From JAZDLO01 sp043801935 (lineage in GTDB: Bacteria > Actinomycetota > Thermoleophilia > RBG-16-64-13): a DNA stretch of 20,909 nucleotides. Location: assembly GCA_043801935.1 (NCBI GenBank), contig JAZDLO010000247.1, positions 1 to 20,909 on the forward strand. Direction: 5' to 3'. The translations under genes and the position numbers were made by a program. This document shows positions 1 through 6,452 of the stretch, piece after piece. The first letter of the stretch is position 1. Every line of letters begins with the position of its first letter. The notes under the pieces were generated by a model. It made no database searches, was not told the DNA's origin, and saw only the letters and a program-made list of their open reading frames with translations.

Positions 1-333
1 CTGGCCGCGAAAGTGTATGGGCTCTGCGCCCGTTGTCTCAGTGAGGTGGCCATGGAGACGGAGGCCCGGCAGCAGGAGTTCGTGCCCACGGCCAAAGACG
101 GATGGGAGGGGTCAGATCTCAGCGCATTCGTGGAAGACATGGTCGTCGATGTGGCCGGCATCGCCCGGGAAGCTGTCGTCCTGGCCTTGCCCTCACAGGT
201 CGTGTGCTCGGCGTCGTGCAGGGGCCTTTGCACTCAGTGCGGGAAGGATCTGAACCAGGGATCATGCGAGTGCCTATCCGTCCAGGGCGACGACCGTTGG
301 GGCAAGCTGAGGGATCTCAGGCTGGAGGACTAG
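1..333 (+). CDS. YceD/DUF177 family protein, C-terminal part (5' end outside window)
   Basis: The reading frame is open from the first base and ends at TAG 331-333, leaving 110 visible codons. The visible part begins LAAKVYGLCARCLSEV and carries the family's cysteine pattern: C-A-R-C-L near the left edge, then C-S-A-S-C-R-G-L-C-T-Q-C-G and a final C-E-C. DUF177/YceD proteins are typically encoded just before rpmF (L32) and have been linked to 23S rRNA maturation in plants and bacteria. The next gene here is rpmF, as expected. The in-frame GTG at 13 lies within the conserved part and is not the true start. The motif pattern and the position make the assignment good; the molecular function is less certain. 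Confidence 0.88.
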   Translation: MAAKVYGLCARCLSEVAMETEARQQEFVPTAKDGWEGSDLSAFVEDMVVDVAGIAREAVVLALPSQVVCSASCRGLCTQCGKDLNQGSCECLSVQGDDRWGKLRDLRLED

Positions 334-370
334 GCCGGCTTCCAGAGCGGACGTCCGTGTGGGTCTCCCC

Positions 371-399
371 TTGAAATATCGGGGCGGATGGGGTACAAA
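371..399 (+). promoter_or_regulatory. Candidate sigma-70-type promoter for rpmF
   Basis: TTGAAA at 371-376 (5 of 6 to TTGACA) and TACAAA at 394-399 (4 of 6 to TATAAT) are exactly 17 nt apart, in the 103-nt gap between the DUF177 gene and rpmF. Transcription would start near 406, about 30 nt before the rpmF ATG. This is consensus matching only. Confidence 0.45.
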
Positions 400-436
400 C
401 TGACGGTTTCCCCATCGGTGAAGAGAGAGGCAAGGA

Positions 437-616
437 ATGGCAGTTCCGAAGAGAAAGACGTCACGGGCTCGCAGGGATGCGCGGCGTGCGACCCACGCCG
501 CTACCGCTCCGACCATCGTCGAGTGCCCGCATTGCCACAGCCCCAGAATCCCACACAGGGTGTGTCCAACCTGCGGCATGTACAATGGGCGGCAGGTCGT
601 CAAGGTAGAGGAGTAG
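437..616 (+). CDS. rpmF: Large ribosomal subunit protein bL32
   Basis: This 59-residue protein begins MAVPKRKTSRARRDARRA, the basic N-terminus typical of L32, which inserts into 23S rRNA near the exit side of the 50S subunit. A zinc ribbon follows: ECPHC at about residues 29-33 and CPTCG at 43-47, so this is the zinc-binding (C+) form. Length matches the family (about 55-65). The ATG follows a purine-rich GAGAGAGG stretch. It lies 103 nt after a DUF177 gene, its usual partner, and a candidate promoter at 371-399 lies between them. The common downstream partners plsX and fabH are absent; an unrecognised small gene follows instead. Confidence 0.95.
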   Translation: MAVPKRKTSRARRDARRATHAATAPTIVECPHCHSPRIPHRVCPTCGMYNGRQVVKVEE

Positions 617-668
617 TATCCAGGGATCCAGGCGCGTCGACCAGCGAACGCAGGGAGCTAGGAGTCAC

Positions 669-914
669 ATGCATATCATCGTGCAAGAGGGAGAGGCTTC
701 AGTCAGTCTGGTGACGCCCATCCAGGCACCCGATGAGAGCCTGCGCACCACCACCGCTCAGAGCGTCATCGGACCGGTGAAAGTCTACTACCGCGACTTT
801 GCGGTGGTGCTGGTGGAAGCGCGTGAAGGTGCGCTCGAGATTATGCCGGCGGCCATCGGGGCCATCAACTGGCTCAAGAAAGAGCGCCGCTATCAGTTGA
901 AGCCCGGCGCTTAG
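669..914 (+). CDS. Hypothetical protein, 81 residues
   Basis: I do not recognise this protein. It starts at ATG 669 behind GGAG at 661-664 (4-nt spacing) and a second GGGAG a little further upstream. Its codons are rich in third-position G and C, like the neighbouring real genes, which supports coding. The sequence runs MHIIVQEGEASVSLV, then a region with GPVKVYYRDFAVVLVEAREG, and ends in a basic KKERRYQLKPGA tail. No signal peptide, transmembrane segment or cysteine is visible; it looks like a small soluble alpha/beta protein. It lies 52 nt after rpmF and 182 nt before an EF-G paralogue, so it may share the rpmF transcript. No function is proposed. Confidence 0.7.
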   Translation: MHIIVQEGEASVSLVTPIQAPDESLRTTTAQSVIGPVKVYYRDFAVVLVEAREGALEIMPAAIGAINWLKKERRYQLKPGA

Positions 915-983
915 AGCGAAGCCGGAGCCGTCTGCACATGCCCGTCCGTAAGGATCGTTCAAAGACCGGCATTGCATCGGGTG

Positions 984-995
984 ACAATCGATTGT
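984..995. promoter_or_regulatory. 12-bp perfect palindrome upstream of the EF-G paralogue
   Basis: ACAATCGATTGT is a perfect palindrome followed directly by a run of T (to 999). It lies in the 182-nt gap between the 81-residue gene and the EF-G gene, about 100 nt before the latter's start. It could be a protein-binding site. It has no loop, so it is a poor RNA terminator hairpin. I found no convincing -35/-10 pair beside it. Confidence 0.3.
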
Positions 996-1096
996 TTTTG
1001 GGGGACGCTGCCTATCCGGCGGCGTTCGCTGCTTGTGGGGCCCGGTAGTCCCATGACGCGAAGCACCATACAGGAAGCCTGAGGCGAGGAGGATTC

Positions 1097-3184
1097 ATGG
1101 CGCTGGTAGACCCGGCCAAGATAAGGAACATCGCGGTGGTGGGTCACCGCGGAGCGGGGAAGACGTCCCTCATCGAGGCGCTGCTGTTCACGGCGGGCGC
1201 CAAGAACCGCCTGGGCGCGGTCATGGACGGCACGACCACCATGGACCACGACGAAGACGAGATCAAGCGTCAGATGACCATATCCGCCGGTCTTGCCCAC
1301 GTGGATTGGGCCAACCACAAGATCAACGTGGTCGACACACCCGGTGAGGCTTCGTTCATCAATGAGGCTTTGGGCACTCTATCGGTAGTCGAGGGCGTTC
1401 TGATGGTCGTGAATGCGGTGACGAAGGTCGAGGTGCAGACAGAAAGAGTGTGGAAGCGTGCCGGGGAGATGGGCGTGCCCCTGGTGGTCGCGGTGAACAT
1501 GATGGACCGTGAACGGGCCCATTTCGGGGAGGCCGTCGATGCCTTGCGCGGTCGCTTCGGGGACGAGGTGGTGGCTGTCGCCCTGCCCATGGGCGAAGAA
1601 GCCGGGTTCCAAGGCGTGGTCGATCTGATCGATATGAAGGCTTACACCTATTCCGGCACAACGGGCGCCGGCACCGAGGGCCCGGTTCCCGCCGATCTTC
1701 AGGCGGCTGCCGAGGAGGCCCGGGAGACCCTCGTCGACCGGGTGGCCGAAGTCGACGATGTGTTGCTGGAGAAGTATCTGGAAGGCGGGGAGCTGACCCG
1801 TGAGGAGATCCAGACGGCGGTGAAGGCAGCGGTTGCCGCCGGCTCGCTCAGCCCCGTAATCCCCGTGGCGGCCACGAAGAACATCGGGTCAGACAGGCTG
1901 CTGGATCTCCTCCTGGCGGTCCCCTCTCCGGCGGCAAAGGGAGCGCACATGGCGCTCAAAGGCACCAGCGGGACCGACGAGGTGGAGTTGGCCCCCGAGG
2001 CATCCGCATCGACCGCGCTGTTCGTGTTCAAGACCATCTACGACCAATTCTCCGGCCGGGTGAACCTGGTGCGGCTCTACTCGGGCAAGATCGCCACGGA
2101 TACGCAGTTGCTCAATGACCGCACGAACGAGAAGGAACGCACGGGCAACATCCTCTCGATGCAGGGCAAGGAGACCAAAGCCCTGGAGGAGGCGGGCGCC
2201 GGGGATATCGTCGCTCTCGCCAAACTCAAAGAGACCGGCACCGGCGACACGCTTTCCGACCCCGCTCATCCCGTGCGATTCCCGCGCTATGAGTTCCCGC
2301 CGCCGGCTATCTCTTTCGCTATCACCCCCGCGACCCGGGGCGACGATGAGAAAGTGTCCAATGGCCTCAGGCGCCTAGGCGAAGAGGACCCGGCCATGGA
2401 GTTGCGCTTCGATCCGCAGACGAAGGAGATGATCATCTCCGGCACCAGCCAGGTGCACGTTGAGGTCATCCTCGACAAGCTCAAACGCCGCTTCGGCGTG
2501 GAGGTCGATCTGCACCCGCCGCAGGTCCCATATCGGGAGACCATCCGCAAGAAAGCGAACGCTCAAGGTCGGCACAAGAAGCAGACCGGCGGACGGGGCC
2601 AGTTCGGTGACTGCTGGATCGAAGTGGAGCCCCTGCCGCGAGGCGCAGGCCACCAGTTCGAGGACGCGATCTTCGGGGGCTCGATACCGCGCAACTTCAT
2701 CCCCGCCGTGGAGAAGGGCATCATCGAAGCCATGGAGCACGGTGTGGTGGCCGGATATCCGGTGGTGGACGTAAAAGTCAAGCTCTACGATGGGTCCTAT
2801 CACACCGTCGATTCTTCCGAACTCGCATTCAAGCTGGCCGGGACTCTTGCGTGGAACAAAGCCATGACTGAAGCCATGCCGGTCCTCCTGGAGCCAGTGA
2901 TGAACGTCGAGGTGATAGCCCCCGAGGAAAGCATGGGCGACATCATGGGCGACCTTTCCGGCCGCCGGGGACGGCCGCAAGGCAGCGAGAGCACGGGGGA
3001 GATGCACATCATCAAGGCCCAGGTGCCGTTGGCCGAGATGCTCGCCTACGCGCCCCAATTGCGCTCCATGACCGCAGGGCGGGGCTCGTTTATCCTCGAG
3101 CTCGACCACTACGAAGAGGTACCCTCTCATCTGGTGGAGAAGATCGTCGCTGAAACCAAAGCCCGCAAAGCAGGAGAGTCTTAG
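1097..3184 (+). CDS. Elongation factor G paralogue (EF-G2 / EF-G-like type)
   Basis: The 695-residue product has the full EF-G layout: GTPase domain, beta-barrel domain II (about 300-390), domain III with a clear PxxxxAI segment, domain IV (about 470-600) and domain V to the C-terminus. The P loop is GHRGAGKT (16-23), not the AHIDAGKT of canonical FusA, and the switch region reads TGAKNRLG...GTTTMD, resembling the EF-G2/FusA2 branch. Two motifs are changed: G3 reads DTPG-E-ASF (80-87), so the catalytic His of DTPGH is Glu 84, and G4 reads NMMD (134-137) instead of NKxD. A strong GAGGAGGA site (1086-1093) fixes the ATG. This branch binds GTP and the ribosome, but its role in translocation is unclear. 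It is probably not the main fusA, which normally sits with rpsL-rpsG. A rubredoxin gene follows after 1 nt. Confidence 0.93.
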   Translation: MALVDPAKIRNIAVVGHRGAGKTSLIEALLFTAGAKNRLGAVMDGTTTMDHDEDEIKRQMTISAGLAHVDWANHKINVVDTPGEASFINEALGTLSVVEGVLMVVNAVTKVEVQTERVWKRAGEMGVPLVVAVNMMDRERAHFGEAVDALRGRFGDEVVAVALPMGEEAGFQGVVDLIDMKAYTYSGTTGAGTEGPVPADLQAAAEEARETLVDRVAEVDDVLLEKYLEGGELTREEIQTAVKAAVAAGSLSPVIPVAATKNIGSDRLLDLLLAVPSPAAKGAHMALKGTSGTDEVELAPEASASTALFVFKTIYDQFSGRVNLVRLYSGKIATDTQLLNDRTNEKERTGNILSMQGKETKALEEAGAGDIVALAKLKETGTGDTLSDPAHPVRFPRYEFPPPAISFAITPATRGDDEKVSNGLRRLGEEDPAMELRFDPQTKEMIISGTSQVHVEVILDKLKRRFGVEVDLHPPQVPYRETIRKKANAQGRHKKQTGGRGQFGDCWIEVEPLPRGAGHQFEDAIFGGSIPRNFIPAVEKGIIEAMEHGVVAGYPVVDVKVKLYDGSYHTVDSSELAFKLAGTLAWNKAMTEAMPVLLEPVMNVEVIAPEESMGDIMGDLSGRRGRPQGSESTGEMHIIKAQVPLAEMLAYAPQLRSMTAGRGSFILELDHYEEVPSHLVEKIVAETKARKAGES

Positions 3185-3185
3185 C

Positions 3186-3350
3186 ATGGACAAGTGGATA
3201 TGCCTGGTCTGCGCCTACGTCTACGACCCGGCGGTCGGCGATCCCACTCAGGACGTGCCGCCCGGCACGCCCTTCGAGAACCTACCCGAAGGCTGGATGT
3301 GTCCGGACTGCGGCGTGGGTGTGGAGGAGTTCGAGAAAGTAGAGGACTGA
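3186..3350 (+). CDS. Rubredoxin
   Basis: The 54-residue protein MDKWICLVC...CPDCGVG has the two CxxC loops (C6-C9 and C39-C42) that hold a single Fe(Cys)4 centre, the aromatic residues YVYDPAVGD after the first loop, and the typical FEKVE ending. Length is standard for rubredoxin. It is a cytoplasmic one-electron carrier, typically feeding superoxide reductase, rubrerythrin or oxygen reductases in anaerobes. Its ATG begins 1 nt after the stop of the EF-G paralogue, with AGGAGAG inside the end of that gene as ribosome binding site, so the two are almost certainly co-transcribed and probably translationally coupled. No redox partner lies nearby. Confidence 0.96.
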   Translation: MDKWICLVCAYVYDPAVGDPTQDVPPGTPFENLPEGWMCPDCGVGVEEFEKVED

Positions 3351-3495
3351 CGTAATTCGGCTCTGACCGCGTGGGCCTCCGATATGACGGGTCAGGTGCC
3401 ATAGCGAAGCCGGTTTTTCCGTCGCTCGAGGTTCTCTAGCGCCACCGGAGCTAAAGTAATCCCCTCCATGCTCCGATGATGCTGGGCAGGATGGC

Positions 3496-3523
3496 TGCAA
3501 TGAATGTTGTATAATTCAATGCA
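3496..3523. promoter_or_regulatory. 28-bp imperfect palindrome over the rpiR-type gene's -10 box (candidate operator)
   Basis: TGCAATGAAT (3496-3505) and ATTCAATGCA (3514-3523) are inverted repeats matching at 9 of 10 positions, separated by the 8 nt GTTGTATA. A perfect TATAAT (3510-3515) lies inside. A regulator bound here would block the promoter, which suits autoregulation by the downstream MurR/RpiR-type protein. No good -35 hexamer is present at the expected position. The inverted repeat is seen directly; operator function is inferred. Confidence 0.5.
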
Positions 3524-3551
3524 TGCAACTCTTGCCATCGATGGAGGGGAG

Positions 3552-4415
3552 TTGGACGACGCCAGACCACGGCGAGTGAGCGATATGCTGCGAGAGGGCT
3601 TCGACGGCTTTTCTCGCTCGCAGAAAGCCATCGCGCGGTACATCATCGACCACCTCGAAGAGGTGGGCTATCTAAGCGCCGACGAACTGGGTCGGAAGGG
3701 TAACACGTCCAGCTCGACCGTGGTGCGCTTTGCCCAGTCACTGGGCTTCCCGGGGTATCCTCAGTTGCAGAAGGCCGCGCGCGACGAGTACCGTCTGGGG
3801 GCCACGGCTCGTCCCGTGCTCCACGACGACCAATTGGGCTTCGTTATCGAGGAGGACATCCTCACCCGCTCCTTGAAGACCGATGCGCTCAGCCTTGAAG
3901 AGACGATCAGCAAGAACACCCTGGAACGTTTCAACCGTGCCGTCGTGACGCTGGCGGGGGCATCGCAGGTGCTGGTGGTCGGCCTGCACGAGGCCGCCAT
4001 CGTGGCGGAGCACGCCTCGTATGTGTTCGAGTTGCTGGGCATCCCTTGTTTGGCGGCGACGGGGAGCACCGAGTCCAATGTGGCCCGTCTGGGCCGGCTC
4101 GCCGATGGCGACGTGCTGTTGGCCATCGGCTTCCGCCGGGCTCACTCGGTCACTATCTCGTTCGCAGAGAACGCCTCAGGCCAGGGCGCGACCGTGATCG
4201 TGATCACCGACAACTCGCTGTCCGAGTTGGCCGGCAAGGGGAGCATCACCCTCTATGCCGACATCGATTCCACTTTCTTCGCTCATTCACTGGTGGGTCC
4301 CGTCAGCCTGGTGAGCGCTCTCGCCGCGGCGATCTACAGCCGCGACCGCGACTTGTACGACGCTCGGGTCAGAGGAGTGCGCGACAAGGCAGGCGAATCT
4401 GGATGGCTGCGCTGA
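3552..4415 (+). CDS. MurR/RpiR family transcriptional regulator (HTH-SIS)
   Basis: The N-terminal part is an HTH_6 domain: RVSDMLREGFDGFSRSQKAI, then LSADELGRKGNTSSSTVVRF and AQSLGFPGYPQLQ. The C-terminal half is a SIS phosphosugar-binding fold, with VLVVGLHEAA, LAATGSTESN, GDVLLAIGFRR and ATVIVITDNSLSE. Such proteins bind DNA as dimers and respond to sugar phosphates. The frame is open from ATG 3504, but that ATG and ATG 3519 overlap the TATAAT box and lack a ribosome binding site. TTG 3552 follows GGAGGGG (3543-3549) and gives 287 residues, so I prefer it, although the spacing is short; GTG 3576 is another option. No sugar transport or catabolic gene is adjacent, so its target is unknown beyond possible self-control. 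Confidence 0.9.
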   Translation: MDDARPRRVSDMLREGFDGFSRSQKAIARYIIDHLEEVGYLSADELGRKGNTSSSTVVRFAQSLGFPGYPQLQKAARDEYRLGATARPVLHDDQLGFVIEEDILTRSLKTDALSLEETISKNTLERFNRAVVTLAGASQVLVVGLHEAAIVAEHASYVFELLGIPCLAATGSTESNVARLGRLADGDVLLAIGFRRAHSVTISFAENASGQGATVIVITDNSLSELAGKGSITLYADIDSTFFAHSLVGPVSLVSALAAAIYSRDRDLYDARVRGVRDKAGESGWLR

Positions 4416-4438
4416 GGACGAGTGCGACCGACCGCGCG

Positions 4439-4467
4439 TTGAAGGCGTCCATAGCCTCGGCTAAACT
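4439..4467 (+). promoter_or_regulatory. Candidate promoter for the yebC-ruvCAB run
   Basis: TTGAAG (4439-4444) and TAAACT (4462-4467) are 17 nt apart in the 108-nt gap between the RpiR-type gene and yebC. Each matches 4 of 6 consensus positions. The start of transcription would be near 4474, about 50 nt before the yebC ATG. Modest consensus match only. Confidence 0.35.
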
Positions 4468-4523
4468 CTAGTCCGACGCGCAAACGGTGAAAGACGACGA
4501 GCTCTCGAGCGGAGGGTCGTGAA

Positions 4524-5276
4524 ATGTCGGGGCACTCGAAGTGGGCGGGCATCAAGCACAAGAAGGCGGCGGCCGACGCCAAGCGGGGCCAGCTGTTTGG
4601 CAAGCTGGCGCGTGCGATAACGGTGGCCGCTCGTGAGGGCGGGGGCGATCCGGAGCATAATGCCACCCTGGCCCAGGCGATCGTCAAGGCCAAAGACGCC
4701 AATATGCCTCACGACAACATCGATCGCGCGGTCAAGAAGGGCGCAGGGGCGGGTTCCGACTCGGAGACCTATCTTCACCTGACGTATGAGGGGTATGGAC
4801 CGAGTGGGGTGGCTGTGTACGTCACCGCCCTCACCGACAATAAGAACCGTACGGCGGCCGATATCCGCCACATCTTCGACCGGGTCGGGGGAAAGCTGGG
4901 CACCGACGGGTCGGTGAACTGGATGTTCGAGCGCAAAGGCGTGATCTTCGTGGACGCGGCGGGGCGCGACGAAGACGAGATGATGATGGCCGTCATCGAC
5001 GCCGGGGCCGAAGACATGGTGGCCGAAGGCGACGCCTTTGAGATCCGCTGCGACGCGGCCGACTTCATGGCGGTGCGGGCCGCTCTCGAGGCCGCCGGTA
5101 TCCAGTACACGTCGGCGGAAATCACAATGATCCCCAAGAACACCGTAGCGCTCGACGAGTCCGACGCCCGCAAGACGCTGAGGCTGCTGGACGCTTTGGA
5201 GGACAACGATGACGTTCAAGAGGTGTACGCCAACTTCGATATCCCCGACCACGTGATGGAATCACTGGCCGGGTGA
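4524..5276 (+). CDS. yebC: YebC/PmpR family protein (TACO1-like)
   Basis: The start MSGHSKWAGIKHKKAAADAK is the diagnostic YebC N-terminus (usually xGHSKWANIKHRK). The 250-residue length matches the family. GGAGGG at 4511-4516 places the ATG. YebC proteins were first described as DNA-binding regulators near ruv genes. Later work on bacterial YebC and mitochondrial TACO1 supports a ribosome-associated role that relieves stalling at proline-rich stretches. The gene heads the run yebC-ruvC-ruvA-ruvB, a widespread arrangement, and its stop is 16 nt before the ruvC ATG. Family assignment is secure; which role applies here cannot be read from sequence. Confidence 0.96.
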   Translation: MSGHSKWAGIKHKKAAADAKRGQLFGKLARAITVAAREGGGDPEHNATLAQAIVKAKDANMPHDNIDRAVKKGAGAGSDSETYLHLTYEGYGPSGVAVYVTALTDNKNRTAADIRHIFDRVGGKLGTDGSVNWMFERKGVIFVDAAGRDEDEMMMAVIDAGAEDMVAEGDAFEIRCDAADFMAVRAALEAAGIQYTSAEITMIPKNTVALDESDARKTLRLLDALEDNDDVQEVYANFDIPDHVMESLAG

Positions 5277-5292
5277 GCGGGACCCCGGCCGC

Positions 5293-5859
5293 ATGAACGA
5301 GTCTGGGGGCCGGGTGATTCTGGGGCTCGACCCGGGGACGGCCTCCACCGGGTTCGGGGTCATCAGTCTTCTGGGGAACCGCCTGCGGGCGCTCGAGTTC
5401 GGGGTGGTGGACACAGCGGCCGGGGTGCCGCTGGAGCAGAGGCTCGAGCAGATCTTCGGGGAGATCGGAGAGCTTCTCCGACGTCATCGACCGACGGCTA
5501 CGGCCGTAGAGTCGCTGTTCTTCAACACCAATGTCCGTACGGCGCTGGCGGTGGGACACGCGCGGGGCGTGACCCTGCTCGCCTGTTCCCAGGCCGGCTG
5601 CGAAGTGTTCGAGTACACGCCTCAGCAGGTGAAACAAGCGGTGGTGGGCTACGGGAAGGCCAGCAAGGAGCAGGTGATGGAGATGGTCCGGGTCCTGCTC
5701 GGGCTGGCCGAGGCCCCGCGACCCGATCACGCCGCCGACGCCTTGGGCGTGGCGATATGCCATGCCAATACGTGTGGAGTGCGCGAGAGTGTGGCTCGAA
5801 GCCAGGCTCGAGAGGCCGGCAGGCGGCCTGGAGATGCGCAGAGGCGGTCGGCGAGGTGA
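5293..5859 (+). CDS. ruvC: Crossover junction endodeoxyribonuclease RuvC
   Basis: RuvC resolves Holliday junctions by symmetric nicking, acting with the RuvAB motor. The 188-residue protein has an RNase H-like fold with acidic residues at D13 (ILGLDPGTASTGFG), E73 (AVESLFFN) and D149 in HAADAL. The fourth metal-ligand position is His 146 where E. coli has D138; His also occurs there in Thermus-type RuvC, so the enzyme should be active. GKASKEQV and the basic C-terminal tail are typical. No strong ribosome binding site precedes ATG 5293, so translation may depend on yebC. The stop TGA 5857-5859 overlaps the ruvA start GTG (GTGA), which suggests translational coupling. Confidence 0.96.
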   Translation: MNESGGRVILGLDPGTASTGFGVISLLGNRLRALEFGVVDTAAGVPLEQRLEQIFGEIGELLRRHRPTATAVESLFFNTNVRTALAVGHARGVTLLACSQAGCEVFEYTPQQVKQAVVGYGKASKEQVMEMVRVLLGLAEAPRPDHAADALGVAICHANTCGVRESVARSQAREAGRRPGDAQRRSAR

Positions 5860-6446
5860 TCGAGCGCATCACGGGGACGGTGGCCGCCAAGGCCGAAGAG
5901 AACGTGGTCATCGATGTGGGCGGGGTAGGCTTTCTTATGGAGGTCTCCGCGATGACCCTGCGGGACGTGCCGGGGCTGGGCGCGGAGACGGTGCTGTTCA
6001 CGCACCTGCACGTGCGCGAGGACGCGCTGCAGCTGTTCGGGTTCTCCACCGAGGAGGAGCGAGAGTTGTTCCGGCTGTTCCTGGGAGTGAGCAAGATCGG
6101 CCCCCGGCTGGCGTTGGCCGCGCTGTCGTGCCGGCCGGCGCCCGGTCTCAAGCAGGCCCTAGCCGCGGGAGACGTGGCCCTTTTCTCCTCGGTACCGGGA
6201 ATAGGTAAGAAGACTGCGGAACGGCTGATCCTCGAGCTGCGCGATAAGGTAGGTGAGGCAGGAGCCTGGGCTGTGGCAGTTGAATCTTCCGGCGCCCCGG
6301 CGGAGGATGGTTCGCTGGCGGTGGCCCGGGCAGCGCTGGTGGAGTTGGGTTTCGCGGTGCAGGAAGCGGACAAGCTCCTCTCGAGGCTCGAGCCCGACCA
6401 GCCGGCGGAGGATCTGATCCGCCAGGCGCTTGCTCGGCGGGCATAG
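5856..6446 (+). CDS. ruvA: Holliday junction branch migration protein RuvA
   Basis: RuvA binds four-way junctions as a tetramer and loads RuvB. The frame is open from further upstream (5757), but family N-termini start MIGRxxGT, matching VIERITGTV here, so the start is GTG 5856, which overlaps the ruvC stop. This gives 196 residues, the usual length. An OB-fold N-terminal domain (NVVIDVGGVGFLMEV) is followed by two helix-hairpin-helix motifs (FLGVSKIGPRLALAAL and FSSVPGIGKKTAERLILEL). A Gly/Ala/Pro linker then leads to the C-terminal RuvB-binding domain (AVARAALVELGFAVQEADKLL). The gene ends 6 nt before the ruvB start. Confidence 0.96.
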   Translation: MIERITGTVAAKAEENVVIDVGGVGFLMEVSAMTLRDVPGLGAETVLFTHLHVREDALQLFGFSTEEERELFRLFLGVSKIGPRLALAALSCRPAPGLKQALAAGDVALFSSVPGIGKKTAERLILELRDKVGEAGAWAVAVESSGAPAEDGSLAVARAALVELGFAVQEADKLLSRLEPDQPAEDLIRQALARRA

Positions 6447-6452
6447 GACAAG

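Noticed and set aside
390..413. Hairpin GGGG-tac-AAAC / GTTT-CCCC before rpmF as an autoregulatory leader
   Set aside because: It overlaps the candidate -10 box, so the left arm would not be in RNA from that promoter, and the stem has a 3-nt bulge. No known L32 leader matches it.
2375..3193. 272-codon open frame on the minus strand within the EF-G gene
   Set aside because: Antisense shadow of EF-G domains III-V; low-complexity His/Arg-rich translation.
3363..3418. Possible terminator after rubredoxin (CTGACC/GGTCAG at 3363-3395, T-run at 3414-3418)
   Set aside because: The stem is short with a 21-nt loop, and the T-run is 18 nt away from it. This does not fit an intrinsic terminator.
5757..5855. 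Longer ruvA start inside ruvC
   Set aside because: The extra 33 residues do not resemble any RuvA N-terminus. The family start motif begins exactly at GTG 5856.
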